From NCBI GenBank assembly GCA_009823505.1, contig VZQC01008854.1:591930-655929 (forward strand): a stretch of DNA of 64,000 bases, written 5' to 3'. A program made the position numbers and the translations under genes. Positions 20,865-32,160 of this stretch are shown piece by piece. The notes under the pieces are model-generated. The model was not told the DNA's origin. It made no database searches and was given only the letters and a program-made list of their open reading frames with translations. Each line of letters starts with the position of its first letter. The stretch's first letter is position 1. Source of the stretch: Rhizomys pruinosus (taxonomy: Eukaryota > Chordata > Mammalia > Rodentia > Spalacidae).

Positions 20865-23515
20865 TATTTTAGGGGTTTTTTTTGAGGCTATTGTGAATGG
20901 GAAGGTCTTCTTATATTCCTTCTCCACTTGTTTATTGTTGGTGTAAAGAAAGGCTACTGATTTTTCTAGGTTAATTTGTATCCTGAAACTTTACTGAAAC
21001 TCTTAATAATTTCTAGAAGTTTTCAGGTGGAGTATTTAGCATCCGTTAGGTAAACTATCATATCATGTGCAAAAAGAGATAGTTTAACTTCCTCTTTTCT
21101 GATTAGTACTCCTTTTATTTCCTTCTCTTGTCTTATTGCCTAAGCAAGCATTTCAAGCACTATGTTGAAGAAGAGTGGAGATAAGGGGAAGCCTTGCTGT
21201 GTTCCCACCTTTAAGGGAAATGGTTCCATTTTTTCTCCATTTAGGATGATGTTGGCAGTGGATTTGCTATATATGGCTTTGATCATGTTCAGGAATGTTC
21301 CCTTCAGTCTAATTCCCTCTAGAACTTGAAACATGAAGGGATGCTGGATCTTGTCAAAGGCTTTTTCTGCATCAATTGAGATGATCATGTGGTTTTTGTC
21401 ATTACTCCATTTATGAGTTTTATGATATTTATTGATTTACATATGTTGAACCATCCCTGCATGTCTGGTATGAATCCAACACTTGGGGAAAAACCTAACC
21501 AAAGATACCAAAGATCTCTACAACAGAGATTTTAAACCCCTGAATAAGGGGATTGAAAATGACATCAAAAGTTGGAAAAACATCCCATGCTCATAGATTG
21601 GAAAAATTAATGAGGTAAATATGTCTAATTTACCCAGATTGATATACAGATTCAATGCAATCCCAATTGAAATCCCCATGAGTTTTTTCACAGACTTGGA
21701 AAAAAAATCCTTAAATTCATATGGAAAGCCCCCCTGAGTAAAAAGTGCAATACAGGGGGAATTGCTTTACCTGACTTCAAGCTATATAATAGGGCTATAG
21801 TCATGAAGACAGCCTGGTACTAGCACTAAAATAGACCCGTTGACCAATGGAACAAAAGTGAAGATCCAAACTTGAGCTCATAGAATTTCACCCACTTCAT
21901 ATTTGACAAAGGGGCAAAAAACCCTCAATGGAGGAAGGATAGCATCTTCAGTAAATGGTGCTGGCAAAAGTGGATCACCATATGTAGAACAACAAAATTA
22001 AATCCCTACCTCTCACCCTGTACAAAAATCAACTCCAAGTGGATTAAAGATCTCAACTTGAAACCTGAAACCCTGAAGGTGATAGAAGAAAAAGTTAGCA
22101 ATGACCTACAAGACATAGGCTTAGGAAAAGACTTTCTAAATTGGACAGCAGTTACACAGGAAATAAGGTCAACAGTTGATAAATGGGACCTTATCAAACT
22201 CAAAAGCTTCTGTACAGCAAAAGAAACAATCAAGGAAATTAAGAGAAAACCCACAGAGTGGGAAAAAATCTTCACCACTGACACATCTGACAGAGCATTA
22301 ATGTCCAGAATATACAGACTACTTAAAAAACAAAGAAGTAAGAAAACAAATGACCTACTCAAAAGATGGAGTAAAGAGCTGAACAGACTTCACAAGCTAG
22401 GAAGTAAAAATGGCTGAGAAACATCTTGAAAAGTGTTCAACATCATTAATAATTAAGGAAATTCAAATTAAAACCACTCTCAGATATCATCTCACTCTGG
22501 TGGGACTGGCTAAGATCAAGACAACAAAAGACACCAAAGGCTAGAGAGGTTGTTGGGAAAGGGGAACACTCATCCAGTGCTGACAGGAATGTAAACGTGT
22601 ACAACCATTATGAAAAGCAGTGTGGAGAACCTTTAAAAGACTCAAAATGAGTTTACCATCTGACCCAGTCATACCATTCTGGAATATATACTGGGAAGAC
22701 TCATCCTACCACAAAGATACATGCACATATATGTTTATTGCAGCTCTTTTCACAATAGGAAAGAGCTGGAACCAACCCAAATGCCCCTCAACAGATGAGA
22801 GGATGACAAAATGTGGTACATCTACACAATAGAGTACTATTCAGTGGTAAAGAAAGATGACATCATGAACTTTGCAGGTAAATGGATGGAACTAGAAGCC
22901 ATTGTGGTAAGTGAAGTAACAGTCCCAGAAAAACAAATGACGAATGGTTTTCCTTATTTGTGGATGCTAACACCAAATCCCCTGTTGAAAGGCAAGCTGA
23001 ACAACATTATTGTTATATTTCCTTTTATCTGAAAGCAACTGTGTTGTTGTAATGCAAATCTCTTATGGGGCTCTAGAATTGACCTACCACTTATTTTCAG
23101 ACTCTGTAATTACTGTATATGGGTGAAAGGTATGTATTCACATTTAAAAGTAATATAAAATTAAAGGAGGAAAATGTGAATTCCTAAATACATTTTGTAA
23201 TTAACATAAAGTTTATTCCAAGAGGTCATAATTTTGATGCATATGTGACTATTATATAGGCATATGTTGGAGCAATAAAAGGGAGAGGGAAAAACAACAA
23301 CATAAAGACTTGGTTAAAGAACTGAATGATACAGTTAAACTCTGCCCAAAACAACAAGCCTCTGCAGGAAAAGACTTTGGTAAGACTGAGAGAAAGATGC
23401 AAGACATGTATGGCAGAAGGCATGAACAGGGATGGGATGGGGGCAGGGAGAGGGGAACATGTCTAAATTGGACTGAAAGATAATGAATGAAATATACAAT
23501 TCAATAAAAGTGTTA
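20865..23515 (+). mobile_element. LINE-1 with 5' inversion (twin priming), plus orientation
   Basis: 20865-21482 is antisense reverse-transcriptase sequence. On the minus strand it reads [15 protein letters not shown], then [14 protein letters not shown], then a degenerate active-site region. At 21482/21483 the strand flips, and 21483-23035 is sense ORF2 starting at the equivalent of LTKDTKDLYN and running to the C terminus. It is followed by a 3' UTR (23036-23515) ending in 'caattcaataaaagtgtt'. The outer end of the inverted part and the start of the sense part are nearly adjacent in ORF2. Several stops and frameshifts show it is dead; 22058-22417 is its longest surviving frame. Confidence 0.93.
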
Positions 23516-24333
23516 AAAATGCTTAGAAATTAGTATTGTCGTTATAAAAGATGGAAAATAAAATTCAGGAATATTTTCAGAAATAATAACATAAATAAGT
23601 AAAGAATAAAAATATACAGGCCAAAGGAATTCCAGTAAAAGCAATACTTTTATCTTACATGAGGCAAACCCTTCTTCAAATCCAGCTTCATTCAGTAGAT
23701 GTGACACCTCTTTCTACTTCCTCATGAACGTTTTTGACATTTTTTTCTTGGGTACTATTATGTCATGTTGACAGCAAAACATTCTGGATTTTCGTTGGTC
23801 TCTAAATGTACTGTTAAGAAATAACAGTTGTTAAATCAACAGTGATATTTACCATGCTTGGATAATATTTTCTTTTCTAGGGGCATTTTTCCTGTAAATC
23901 TAACTGGAAACACTGGACTGTGAACAATGCTCATTTTATTGTAGGTGGTTACTAGACTGATTCATATTATGCAGGTTTATGGTATAAAAAGATAATTTAT
24001 TTTTTAAGTTTTTCTTTCCTTCGACAGGCAATGGTTACAAGATGTGCATGTGAAAGTGATTTTTTTCTCCATCTGAATCCATTTACTTTTTTTTAAAAAA
24101 CAGTATTATATCTACAACCACTCTAGATATTTCTGACAAATATTGAAGTCGCTACTTGGGATGTCTTTCTTACTGGAATATCAGAAGCATAATGCTGTTG
24201 GTCAATCTCTGCTGTACATCATATGTCTCCCTTTAACCAATGGATAGGCCTTCCCATTAGATAAGACCAAAGCATTATCTTTAATAGTTACCTTTGGAGT
24301 GTTTTCTACCAGAGCTGATGATACTCAGTGGTG
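23516..24333. other. Unique sequence
   Basis: No gene or repeat is recognised. Confidence 0.5.
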
Positions 24334-24385
24334 ATTATATATATATTATTATATACTATATTATATATATATATATAAACATATA
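24334..24385. repeat. TA-rich tract
   Basis: Interrupted TA dinucleotides immediately upstream of an antisense B1. Confidence 0.9.
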
Positions 24386-24565
24386 TTTGGTCTTCTCGAG
24401 ACAAGGTCTCCCTGTAGCCCCAGCTACTGTCCTGGAACTCACTCTGTAGACCAGGCTGGCCTTGAACTCACTCTGTAGACCAGGCTGGCCTTGAACTCAC
24501 AAAGATCCACCTGCCTCTGCCTCCGAAGTGCTAGGATTAAAGGCATGTGCCACCACACCTGGCTA
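24386..24565 (-). mobile_element. B1 SINE, antisense, with an extra 29-bp internal copy
   Basis: The 29-bp stretch starting GAACTCACTCTGTAGACC occurs at 24435-24463 and again at 24464-24492, and the next B1 base run starts the same way. Ordinary rodent B1 already holds an old 29-bp quasi-duplication; this copy has one unit more than its neighbours. Confidence 0.93.
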
Positions 24566-25189
24566 GTGGTGGTATATTTATAATATTCCAAGCTAACATT
24601 TCCCATCTACAAAAGGTTTTTAAGCCTTTGAAGCCACATTTTTAGAAAATGTAATGGGAACTAGAAATAAAACACAAGGCTATAGATTATCTTGAAAAAT
24701 CCTTTTCATCCCAGAAGCTTGAGAATCCTGACCAACTTTGAACTGTATCTCTACTTCAACATTCATGGAAATTCATGTGGCCTTTAGTATCACCAGATTT
24801 AGGATCTCTGCATCAGGTTTTGAGTAGATATTTAAAAGTTCTTAGAAATGACATTTTAAACTGTTTTTACAGAAGATATATGAATGTTGGTTGGTGTTTG
24901 GGAGGCCTCGGCTATTCCTGGGATACTTGAGTTGCAGTTGGAAGGAAGAACATTTGCTAGAAGTAAGGATGCTACTCTATAGATTTCTTAATTCATGAAA
25001 GATGGTGATATCACAGTCATTGGTGACTTGGACTACCAACCACAGTTAATAAAAAGAATCACTTTGAGGAGGAAGGACCAAAACTTTTTACAACAACTTT
25101 TACATCACAACTCAGAACTTTAGAAACAGATGAAATAAAAAATTTTCTATAAAGGTAACTTTATGTTTTCTATTATATCTGCTATTCTT
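24566..25189. other. Unique sequence
   Basis: No gene or repeat is recognised. Confidence 0.5.
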
Positions 25190-25412
25190 TTTTTTAAAAA
25201 TTATTTTTATTTTCTGTGTATTAGTGTTTTGCCTGCATAGATGTAAGTTCACCACATGCATGCAATGCCTGTGGAGGCCAGAAAAGGGCATTGGATTCCT
25301 TGGAACTAGAGGTACAAATGGTTGTTCATCACCATGTAGGTGCTGGGAATTGAACCCAGGTCCTCTACAAGAGCAGCCAGTGCTCTTAACCACTGCAACA
25401 GCTCTCTAGCTC
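25190..25412 (-). mobile_element. B3 SINE, antisense
   Basis: 'ttagtgttttgcctgcatag', TGGAGGCCAGAAAAGGG, 'ccatgtaggtgctgggaatt', GAACCCAGGTCC and 'cagtgctcttaaccact' define a near full-length antisense copy. Confidence 0.92.
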
Positions 25413-26119
25413 TCTATCCACTGTTCTTGTTGGGGTAGTTTGAAGGACTCAGCTGAATTGGCAATTGAACTGACACTTGTGAAAGTACTGGAAATCTGAG
25501 TTTGGAAAGCATCTTGAGCTGGCTTTCCCATATTTCCTTTCAAAGGACTAGATTTGACTTAAGCCTGAACACATGGGACCACATTTACCAGAAAATTGGT
25601 TATTGGAAGAAACTGCAGATTTTTTTTTCAAACTACTTGATGTATGTATCCTGAAGCAAGGCAAGCATTGCTGGGTTTTCCGCTGCACGTCTTGGTACCA
25701 GTTGTGGATTACTGGGCATTTTACAGCACAGGGACCACTCAGTGGGGAAGGTGGGCAGAAAAAGTGTGGAACCAGAGCAGATCATTGTGCTGAAGCTGAT
25801 CTGCATCCACTTGGATAGGTTTGAGCTTGAACAGAGGGCAATGCCAGCTCACCTGGTTTGATACTTCTTGATGCCACACCCTCTCTGGTCATTTACTACT
25901 CATGATGTTTGGAAATTTATTGGAAAATGTGAAGCATTTTAAATAACATTGTGTGCCATTAAGTTTTACATGAAGCTACAAAGTAAATATGGTAAAAAAT
26001 TGCTCCAGTGAATCAGATTAATTTATTGATCATCTCAGTTATATTTTGTCACAAGAGCAGCTAAAATATATATAAAATCCCAAACAATAGGATAGTCATC
26101 ATGTTATGTATCTATTCAT
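25413..26119. other. Unique sequence
   Basis: No gene is recognised. The 81-codon frame at 25573-25818 has no identifiable domain. Confidence 0.5.
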
Positions 26120-26771
26120 CTTATGTGTATGCTCCTCTTACCCCTCTTACCCCTCATTCTTCTGCACCTGCTTGTGATGATCAGTTTCATTCTCTACCTC
26201 TGTATAACTGATCTCCCCCCACAAACATACAAATGGGATCATGCACTATTTTTTTCTTGCAGCCCTTCATTGAGTTTACATATAATAATATCTTCATGTC
26301 TTCTAGGTCATTTCATGTCTTGGCATATGGGAAGATCATTTTAAAGTCTGGTTAATATTTCCTTATTCATTTGTCTGCTGATGGATACTTGGGATGTTTC
26401 TTTGTCATGACTATTATGAATAAAGTTACAGTGGCTGGAAATGTGGGTTTATTCATGAGGTGATTATTTAAGCTCCTTTAGTCATATCAAGAAAGAGAAT
26501 TTGGGGACCATTTAAAAGTTCTTTCATTTATCCAATTATTTCTTTTTTCACATCGATTTTCACAATAGCTACTGTAATTTACCTCTCCACCAGCAGTAAA
26601 GTAGAATTTCCTTTATGTCTTGCTGACACCTAACCATTTTCATAATAGCCATCATAATGACAAAAAGTGATATCTCATGGTAATTTTAATTTGCACTTGT
26701 TAATATATCTGTTGGACAATGTATGTCTTCTTTGGAAAAATGTTTGCTCAGATTCTTTGTTCCTGTTTGAT

Positions 26772-26959
26772 AATGATTATCTTTTTCTTGGGGGGGGGGT
26801 CTTTTTGAGAAAGGGTCTCCCTATAGTGCCAGCTGGCCTGGAACTCGCTCTGTAGACCAGGCTGACCTTGAACTCAGAGATCCACCTCCTCTGCCTCTGC
26901 CTCCCCAGTGCTGGGATTAAAGGTGTGTGCCACCACACCCATCAAATGATTATCTTTTT
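26772..26959 (-). mobile_element. B1 SINE, antisense, 15-bp target-site duplication
   Basis: AATGATTATCTTTTT at 26772-26786 and 26945-26959 brackets the body at 26787-26944. A G10 run sits at the poly(T) side. Confidence 0.96.
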
Positions 26960-26961
26960 AT

Positions 26962-27127
26962 TTATTTGTATGTGTGTGTGCACAGCCGTGCTACAACATA
27001 TGCGTGGAGGTCAGAGGACAATTTTTGAGAATCAGTTCTCTCCTTCCACCGGTGGGTTTTGTACATTAAACTCAGGTACTTAGGCTTAGCATAGGTATCT
27101 TTATCTGGTGAACTATTTCACCAGCCC
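26962..27127 (-). mobile_element. B3-like SINE, antisense, diverged
   Basis: 'tgtgtgcacagccgtgc', GGAGGTCAGAGGACAATTTT, TCTCCTTCCACCGGTGGG and TGGTGAACTATTTCACCAGC match the complement of an older B3-type copy. Confidence 0.75.
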
Positions 27128-27837
27128 CATCTTTTTAAATTGTGTCATTTTCTGCTATTTGTTTGTAAAATTTATTTTTACATTTTATATATTGATCTTA
27201 TAGATACTTGATTTGCAAACATTTTTCTTAACCTGTAGGTTGCCATTTTTATTTTGAAACATAGTTCCATCCTAAAGAGCTCCCCAGAGTCCAAAATGTC
27301 TTTACAGACTATGTGGCCTACAAATTTTGGCAGGAAGAAACAATCAAAGGAGAAAAAGATGTTCCCATCCTCGATACCTCACTGTCTTGAATAGATAAGT
27401 CAACTGGACAAAAAATAAATTGAGATATATTTGATTTGATAATCCCATACATCAAATGGACCTAACAGACATCTACCAAATATTCCACCCAAGCAACAAA
27501 AAATATACTTTGTATTCACTGGTCCATGGAACTTTTTTCAAAAATTGACCACATACTGGAGCACAAAACAAACCTCAACAGATATACAAAACTGAAACAA
27601 TTTCATTAATTATATCAGACCACATGCAATAAAGCTTAAAATTAACATCAAAAGAAGCTCTAGTTACTACATGAGCTCTTATATTAAATGACACACCCTT
27701 GAATGATGAATGGGTCAAAGAAGAAATTAAAAATGAAATAAAAGTATTCCTGAAACTAAGTGAAAAATGATAATACAACACAACAATACCTCTGGGAGAT
27801 TTTCAAACCAGTCCTAAAAGGGAAGTTTATAACTGTG

Positions 27838-29212
27838 TGGCAAGGAGCACAGTGCAAGAGGATACCTCCCTTTGAATGGATGGTGAGAGTGATCCAAGTG
27901 ATGTTCAAAACAATGCAGGTTACCACCAAAGCTCTTGATTATCTACCAGAAATAGAAAATAAGACCCTACTGTTCAGAACAGGACATGCTTCAGGAATAT
28001 GACTTAGATTAATGGACTATAACTAACCCAGAAGCCTTCTACGTGAAGTTAAGCACTCATGACGGTAGACAATGCGCACACTGCTAAGGGAGAAAAGCAA
28101 TCAATGGTACAATACAGACAAAAAAACCTAACAACCATGATGAGCTGACCAGCAAGCTACCTCTATTTGTGCAGTAGAGGCACTGTTGTCTGGGGGATGG
28201 TCAACAGCTAGCTAATTGGACTTGGAACCCACTCAGTGGGAGTGAATGCATGAGAGCCACTGTAAGCTCAGCCAAATGCACAGGGCTGGAGAGGACACAG
28301 AGCCTAGAGAAAAGCCTATCAGTGCCATATCTCGCGACAAATGAAATTTTTTACCATACACTAACTATGGAATCTTATTCCATCTTTTGAGATAGTGGAA
28401 TCTTATATTTATAGACAAGCATACCATATGCCATTCATCAAAAAGCTACTCTTTGCAACACATGAAAGCCACTGGAGAATCCCACAACTGGTCAGACACA
28501 GAACATATATACCTGAACAATCCTCATTCCTAGGAGACACATCTACAATCGAACCTCTATAAACAGAATGAGGGGTAGAGTGAAAACAAGTGCATGCTCA
28601 ATTGTCACCAGTAAAGCTTCCTTACACGATAGGGTGTGTTGCAAATGAAAGGCCACAATTAGTCAAACTTCAAAGAATGGGAGCCTCCAGAGAGTGTATC
28701 ACTGGATGGGGTCCTTATATTAAACCTCACTCATGCACAACTCAGGGATCATTGTGGAAGGGGGGGCAAAAGAGATTGTCATAGCCAGAGCTGGTGCAAG
28801 AACGTAGAGAAGCAGTGGCTTACAGTCACCAACTGTAAGCTTTCACATATGAACTTGTGGCAATGTCGACATCAGGCACAAGACCCATGTCAACTGGGAC
28901 AAGGTCTCAAAGTGGAGTAAGAAAAATGGGTGGGGGACTGACCTTAGACTGAGAACTAAGAGAGACTGAGTGCTGTTGGGTGAGGAAGGGTATGCCTTAC
29001 CTACGATTCCAGATATGCTGACTAGACTCCAGCAGATCTATTTGTGCAGAAGGACATCTGGATTTGAGAGGTTGACTGAATAGTGTTTAGCTTGGATGTT
29101 GTGATGCTTAAGTTGTGATGGAGGTCGGGGCATGGGGAATATTGGGTTTTGTTGGGAACCATTGTATGAGTTGGACAAATGCTCAATAAAAAATTATTAA
29201 AAATTCAGAAGG
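27838..29212 (+). mobile_element. 5'-truncated Lx-like LINE-1 3'-UTR inserted in another L1
   Basis: It parallels 32.6-33.86 kb in order: 'accagaaatagaaaataaga', 'cactcagtgggagtgaatgc', 'gacacatctacaatcgaacc', GGGATCATTGTGGAAGG, 'caggcacaagacccatgtca', 'gactagactccagcagatct', ending 'tgctcaataaaaaattatta'. Host ORF2 sequence stops at about 27837 and resumes at 29213 (AAGGAACACAAATAAATGG). A target-site duplication is not clear. Confidence 0.82.
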
Positions 29213-29604
29213 AACACAAATAAATGGCTTAAACATTGCAACTCAAAACTCTGGAAAGACAAGAAAAAATGAAACCCAAACCCAGCAGATGAGAAGAAAC
29301 GGCAAAAATCACAGCAGAAATTTTAGTGAACTAGAAACAAAGAGAAGAATACAAATAACCAATGAATCTAAGAGCTGGTTCTTTGAAAGATAAACAAGAT
29401 AGAGAGATTTAGCTCTATTAACCAAAAGTAAGAAAGAATAAATCCTAATCAACAAAATCAGACATGAAAGGAGAAACATCACAAGAAAACCAAAGAGATC
29501 CAGAACATTATAATGGAATACTTTAAAAAAATTATTAAATTTGAAAACCTAAAGGAAATGAATGAATATCTAAAATCATTGGAATCACCAAAGCTAAGCC
29601 AAGA

Positions 29605-29884
29605 AGAAATCATCAGTTTATTTTATTATTTTATTATTTTATTTATTTTCTATGTGTATGAATGTACTGTCTGCATGCAGATTTGTGCACCCGTGTCATG
29701 CAAATGCCACGGAGGTCAGAAGAGGGTGTTGGATTCCCCTGGAACTGGAGTTCTCCTGGAATTGGAGTTACAGATGGTTCTCAGCCTCCATGTAGGTGCT
29801 GGGGGTCGAACCCAGGTCTTCTGCAAGAGCAGTCGGCGCTCTTAACCAGTAGGCTATCTCTCCAGCCCAGAAATCATCAGTTTA
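29605..29884 (-). mobile_element. B2-family SINE, antisense, 16-bp target-site duplication
   Basis: AGAAATCATCAGTTTA at 29605-29620 and 29869-29884 brackets the body at 29621-29868. It has an intact head, a B box (complement GGTCGAACCC) and the internal quasi-duplication. Confidence 0.97.
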
Positions 29885-31847
29885 AACAGACCCATAACAT
29901 ACAAGGAAATTGAAAGAGTAACATCAAGCTTGCCAACTAAAAAATGACCAGGCCCAAATGGATTCACAGCAGAATTCTGCCAGACATTTAAAGAAAATCT
30001 ACAGCTAGTACTACTTAAATTGTTCAAAAAGATAAACACAGAAGGATAATTCATAAACTGCTTCTCTGAAGACAGCATAACTCTAATACCAAAATCATGT
30101 AGAGATACAACCAAAACAGTAAACTATAGGCCCATATCCTTAATGAACATGGATGCAAAAATTATCAACAAAATACTTGTAAACCGCATATAGGTAGATA
30201 TAAAAAAAAAAGACTTTCACCATGGCAAGTTGGCTTTATTCCAGAGATCCAGGGATGGTTCAATATACCCAAGTCAATAAATGATATAAATCATATAAAT
30301 GGACTTAAAGACTTAAATCACATTGTCATCTCAATATATGTAGAAGTGGTCTTTGACAAAATTCAACATGCATTTATGTTAAAAGTCCTAGAGAGAACAT
30401 ACCTCAACATAATTAAAGCTATATGCAACAAGCCAAGAGCCAAGAGCCAAGATCATTCTAACAGGAGGAAAACTGGAAGAATTCCCATAAAATCAGGAAC
30501 TAGACAAGGCTATCTACTACCTCCACTCTTTTTGTAATACAGTGTTTTCAACTCTCTCTATCACAATAAGAAAAGAGAAGGAAATTAAAGAAGTACAATT
30601 TGGAAAAGAAAAGATCAAATTATTTCTATTTGCAGTTTATGCTTTTATATCTAGGAAATCCCCAAAATTCCACCAGAAAACTCTTAGAAATGATTAACAC
30701 TTTCAGCCATGTGGCAGCTTACACAATTATTCTACAAAAATCAGAAGCCTTTCTCTATACCAATAAGGAGCAAATTGAGAAAGAGTTACATGGAAACCCT
30801 CAAACTCACAGTAGCCTCAAAACATAAAATACCTTGAAATAAACTAAAGACATTAAAGATCTCAACAGCGAAAATTTTAAATATCTAAAGAAAGAGATAG
30901 AATACACGAGGAGATGGAAGGACTGCCCATGCTTATGGATTGAAAGAATTAATATCGTGGAAATAACCAGCCTACAAAAGCAATATATAGGTACAGTGCA
31001 ATCCCAATCAAAATCCCCATGACGTTATTCACAGAATTAGAAAAAAAAATCCTAAAATTCATATGGAATCAGAACTCCACATGTAACCAAAGCAGTCCTG
31101 AGCAATTCTGGGGGATTACCATACTATATCTTAAATTATATTATAGAGTTATAGTCATAAAAAAATAGCATGCTACTGGCACAAAACATACACAAAATCA
31201 GTGGAACATAATTGAAGACCCAAAATGAGTACACACAACTTCAGCAGCCGGATATTTGACAACAATGTCAAGAACAGACATTGGAGGAAAGATCACAGCT
31301 TCATCAACAGTGCTGGCAAAACCGGATCTCCACCCACAGAAAAATAAAACTAGAACTTGACCTTTCACCTTGCACAGAAGTCAACTACAAATGGATCAAA
31401 GATCTCAATGTAAAACATGAAACTCTTAAACTGTTAGAAGAAAACACCAGCGGTAACCTACATGATATAGGTGTAGGTAGGAAAGGACTTTCTAAATAGG
31501 ACATTAGTTGCTCAGGAATTAAGGTAAACAATCACCAAGTGGGACCACATTAAACTAAAAAGTTTCTGTACAGCAAAAGAAACAACCAAAGAAGTCAAGA
31601 GAAAACCCACAGACTGGGAGTAATTTTTCACCAGTGACATATCTGACCGAGGTTCAAAATCCATAATATATAAAGAGCTCAAAAATAATCAAGAAAACGA
31701 ATGACCCATTAAAGAGATGGACTATGGATCTGAACAGACAGTTCTTAAAAGAAGAATTTAAAAAGTGGGGAAAGGGGAACATTGATTCACTGTTGGTTAG
31801 ATTGAAAACTCTTGCAACCACCATGGAAAACAATGTGAACAATTACT

Positions 31848-31924
31848 AAAAAACTAAAAATCGGGCTGTGGGGATAGTGCAGCCATTAAAGGCTGAGGCT
31901 AAGAACTGTGAAAAAACTAAAAAT
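31848..31924 (+). mobile_element. 49-bp tRNA-like insert with 14-bp target-site duplication
   Basis: AAAAAACTAAAAAT at 31848-31861 and 31911-31924 flanks 49 bp beginning CGGGCTGTGGGGATAGTGC. The insert resembles the 5' part of a tRNA-derived SINE (GGCTGNGGNGATA start, then TTAAAGGCTGAGG), but it is not B2 or ID as seen elsewhere in this window. Confidence 0.8.
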
Positions 31925-31974
31925 GAACCTACCATGCAACCAAGTTATACCACTTCTTGGCATATACTCAGCAC

Positions 31975-31975
<1 letters not shown>

Positions 31976-32011
<36 letters not shown>

Positions 32012-32050
32012 AAAAAAAAAAAAAAACAAAAAAAACAAAAAAAAACAAAA
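31976..32050. repeat. Long A-rich tract inside L1 ORF2
   Basis: Thirty-five pure A bases followed by A runs split by single C bases. Compared with the copy at 22.68-22.87 kb, roughly 170 bp of ORF2 are missing at this point. Confidence 0.9.
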
Positions 32051-32160
32051 CGACAAACTCATGAAATTTTCAGGTAAATGGATGGAACTAGAAATTGTTA
32101 TACTAAATGAAGAAATACAGACAAAGAAAAACAAATGATATAAGTTCTACCTCACTTGTG

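Larger units (their letters stand above)
26120..27255 (-). mobile_element. Old LINE-1 (L1M-like), antisense, holding two SINEs
   Basis: The order 'aaatgggatcatgcactatt', 'cattgagtttacatataa', 'tttgtctgctgatggatact', 'cctctccaccagcagtaaag', 'cataatgacaaaaagtgata', 'tatctgttggacaatgtatg' and, after the SINEs, 'ttgtgtcattttctgctatt' and ACCTGTAGGTTGCCATTTTT is the complement of an old ORF2 3' half. It is interrupted by a B1 and a B3-like SINE. Confidence 0.78.
27395..32160 (+). pseudogene. LINE-1 ORF2, decayed and multiply interrupted
   Basis: Sense ORF2 runs from the endonuclease region (27395-27837: 'ccatacatcaaatggaccta', 'atcagaccacatgcaataaa') through the reverse transcriptase (29213-30830, with 'ccgcatataggtaga', 'gccatgtggcagcttacac' and a mutated catalytic block). 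It continues to the C-terminal domain (30830-32160, ending 'gaaattttcaggtaaatgga'). ORF2p supplies endonuclease and reverse transcriptase for retrotransposition. Here frames are short, with in-frame stops and frameshifts throughout. Four later insertions split it: an L1 (27838-29212), a B2 (29605-29884), a 49-bp insert (31848-31924) and an A tract (31976-32050). Confidence 0.9.

Noticed and set aside
22058..22417. 119-codon frame and its 118-codon opposite-strand partner
   Set aside because: Surviving piece of L1 ORF2 within the twin-primed element; the opposite frame is its shadow.
31868..32138. Lysine-rich and phenylalanine-rich frames on both strands
   Set aside because: Products of the long A tract.
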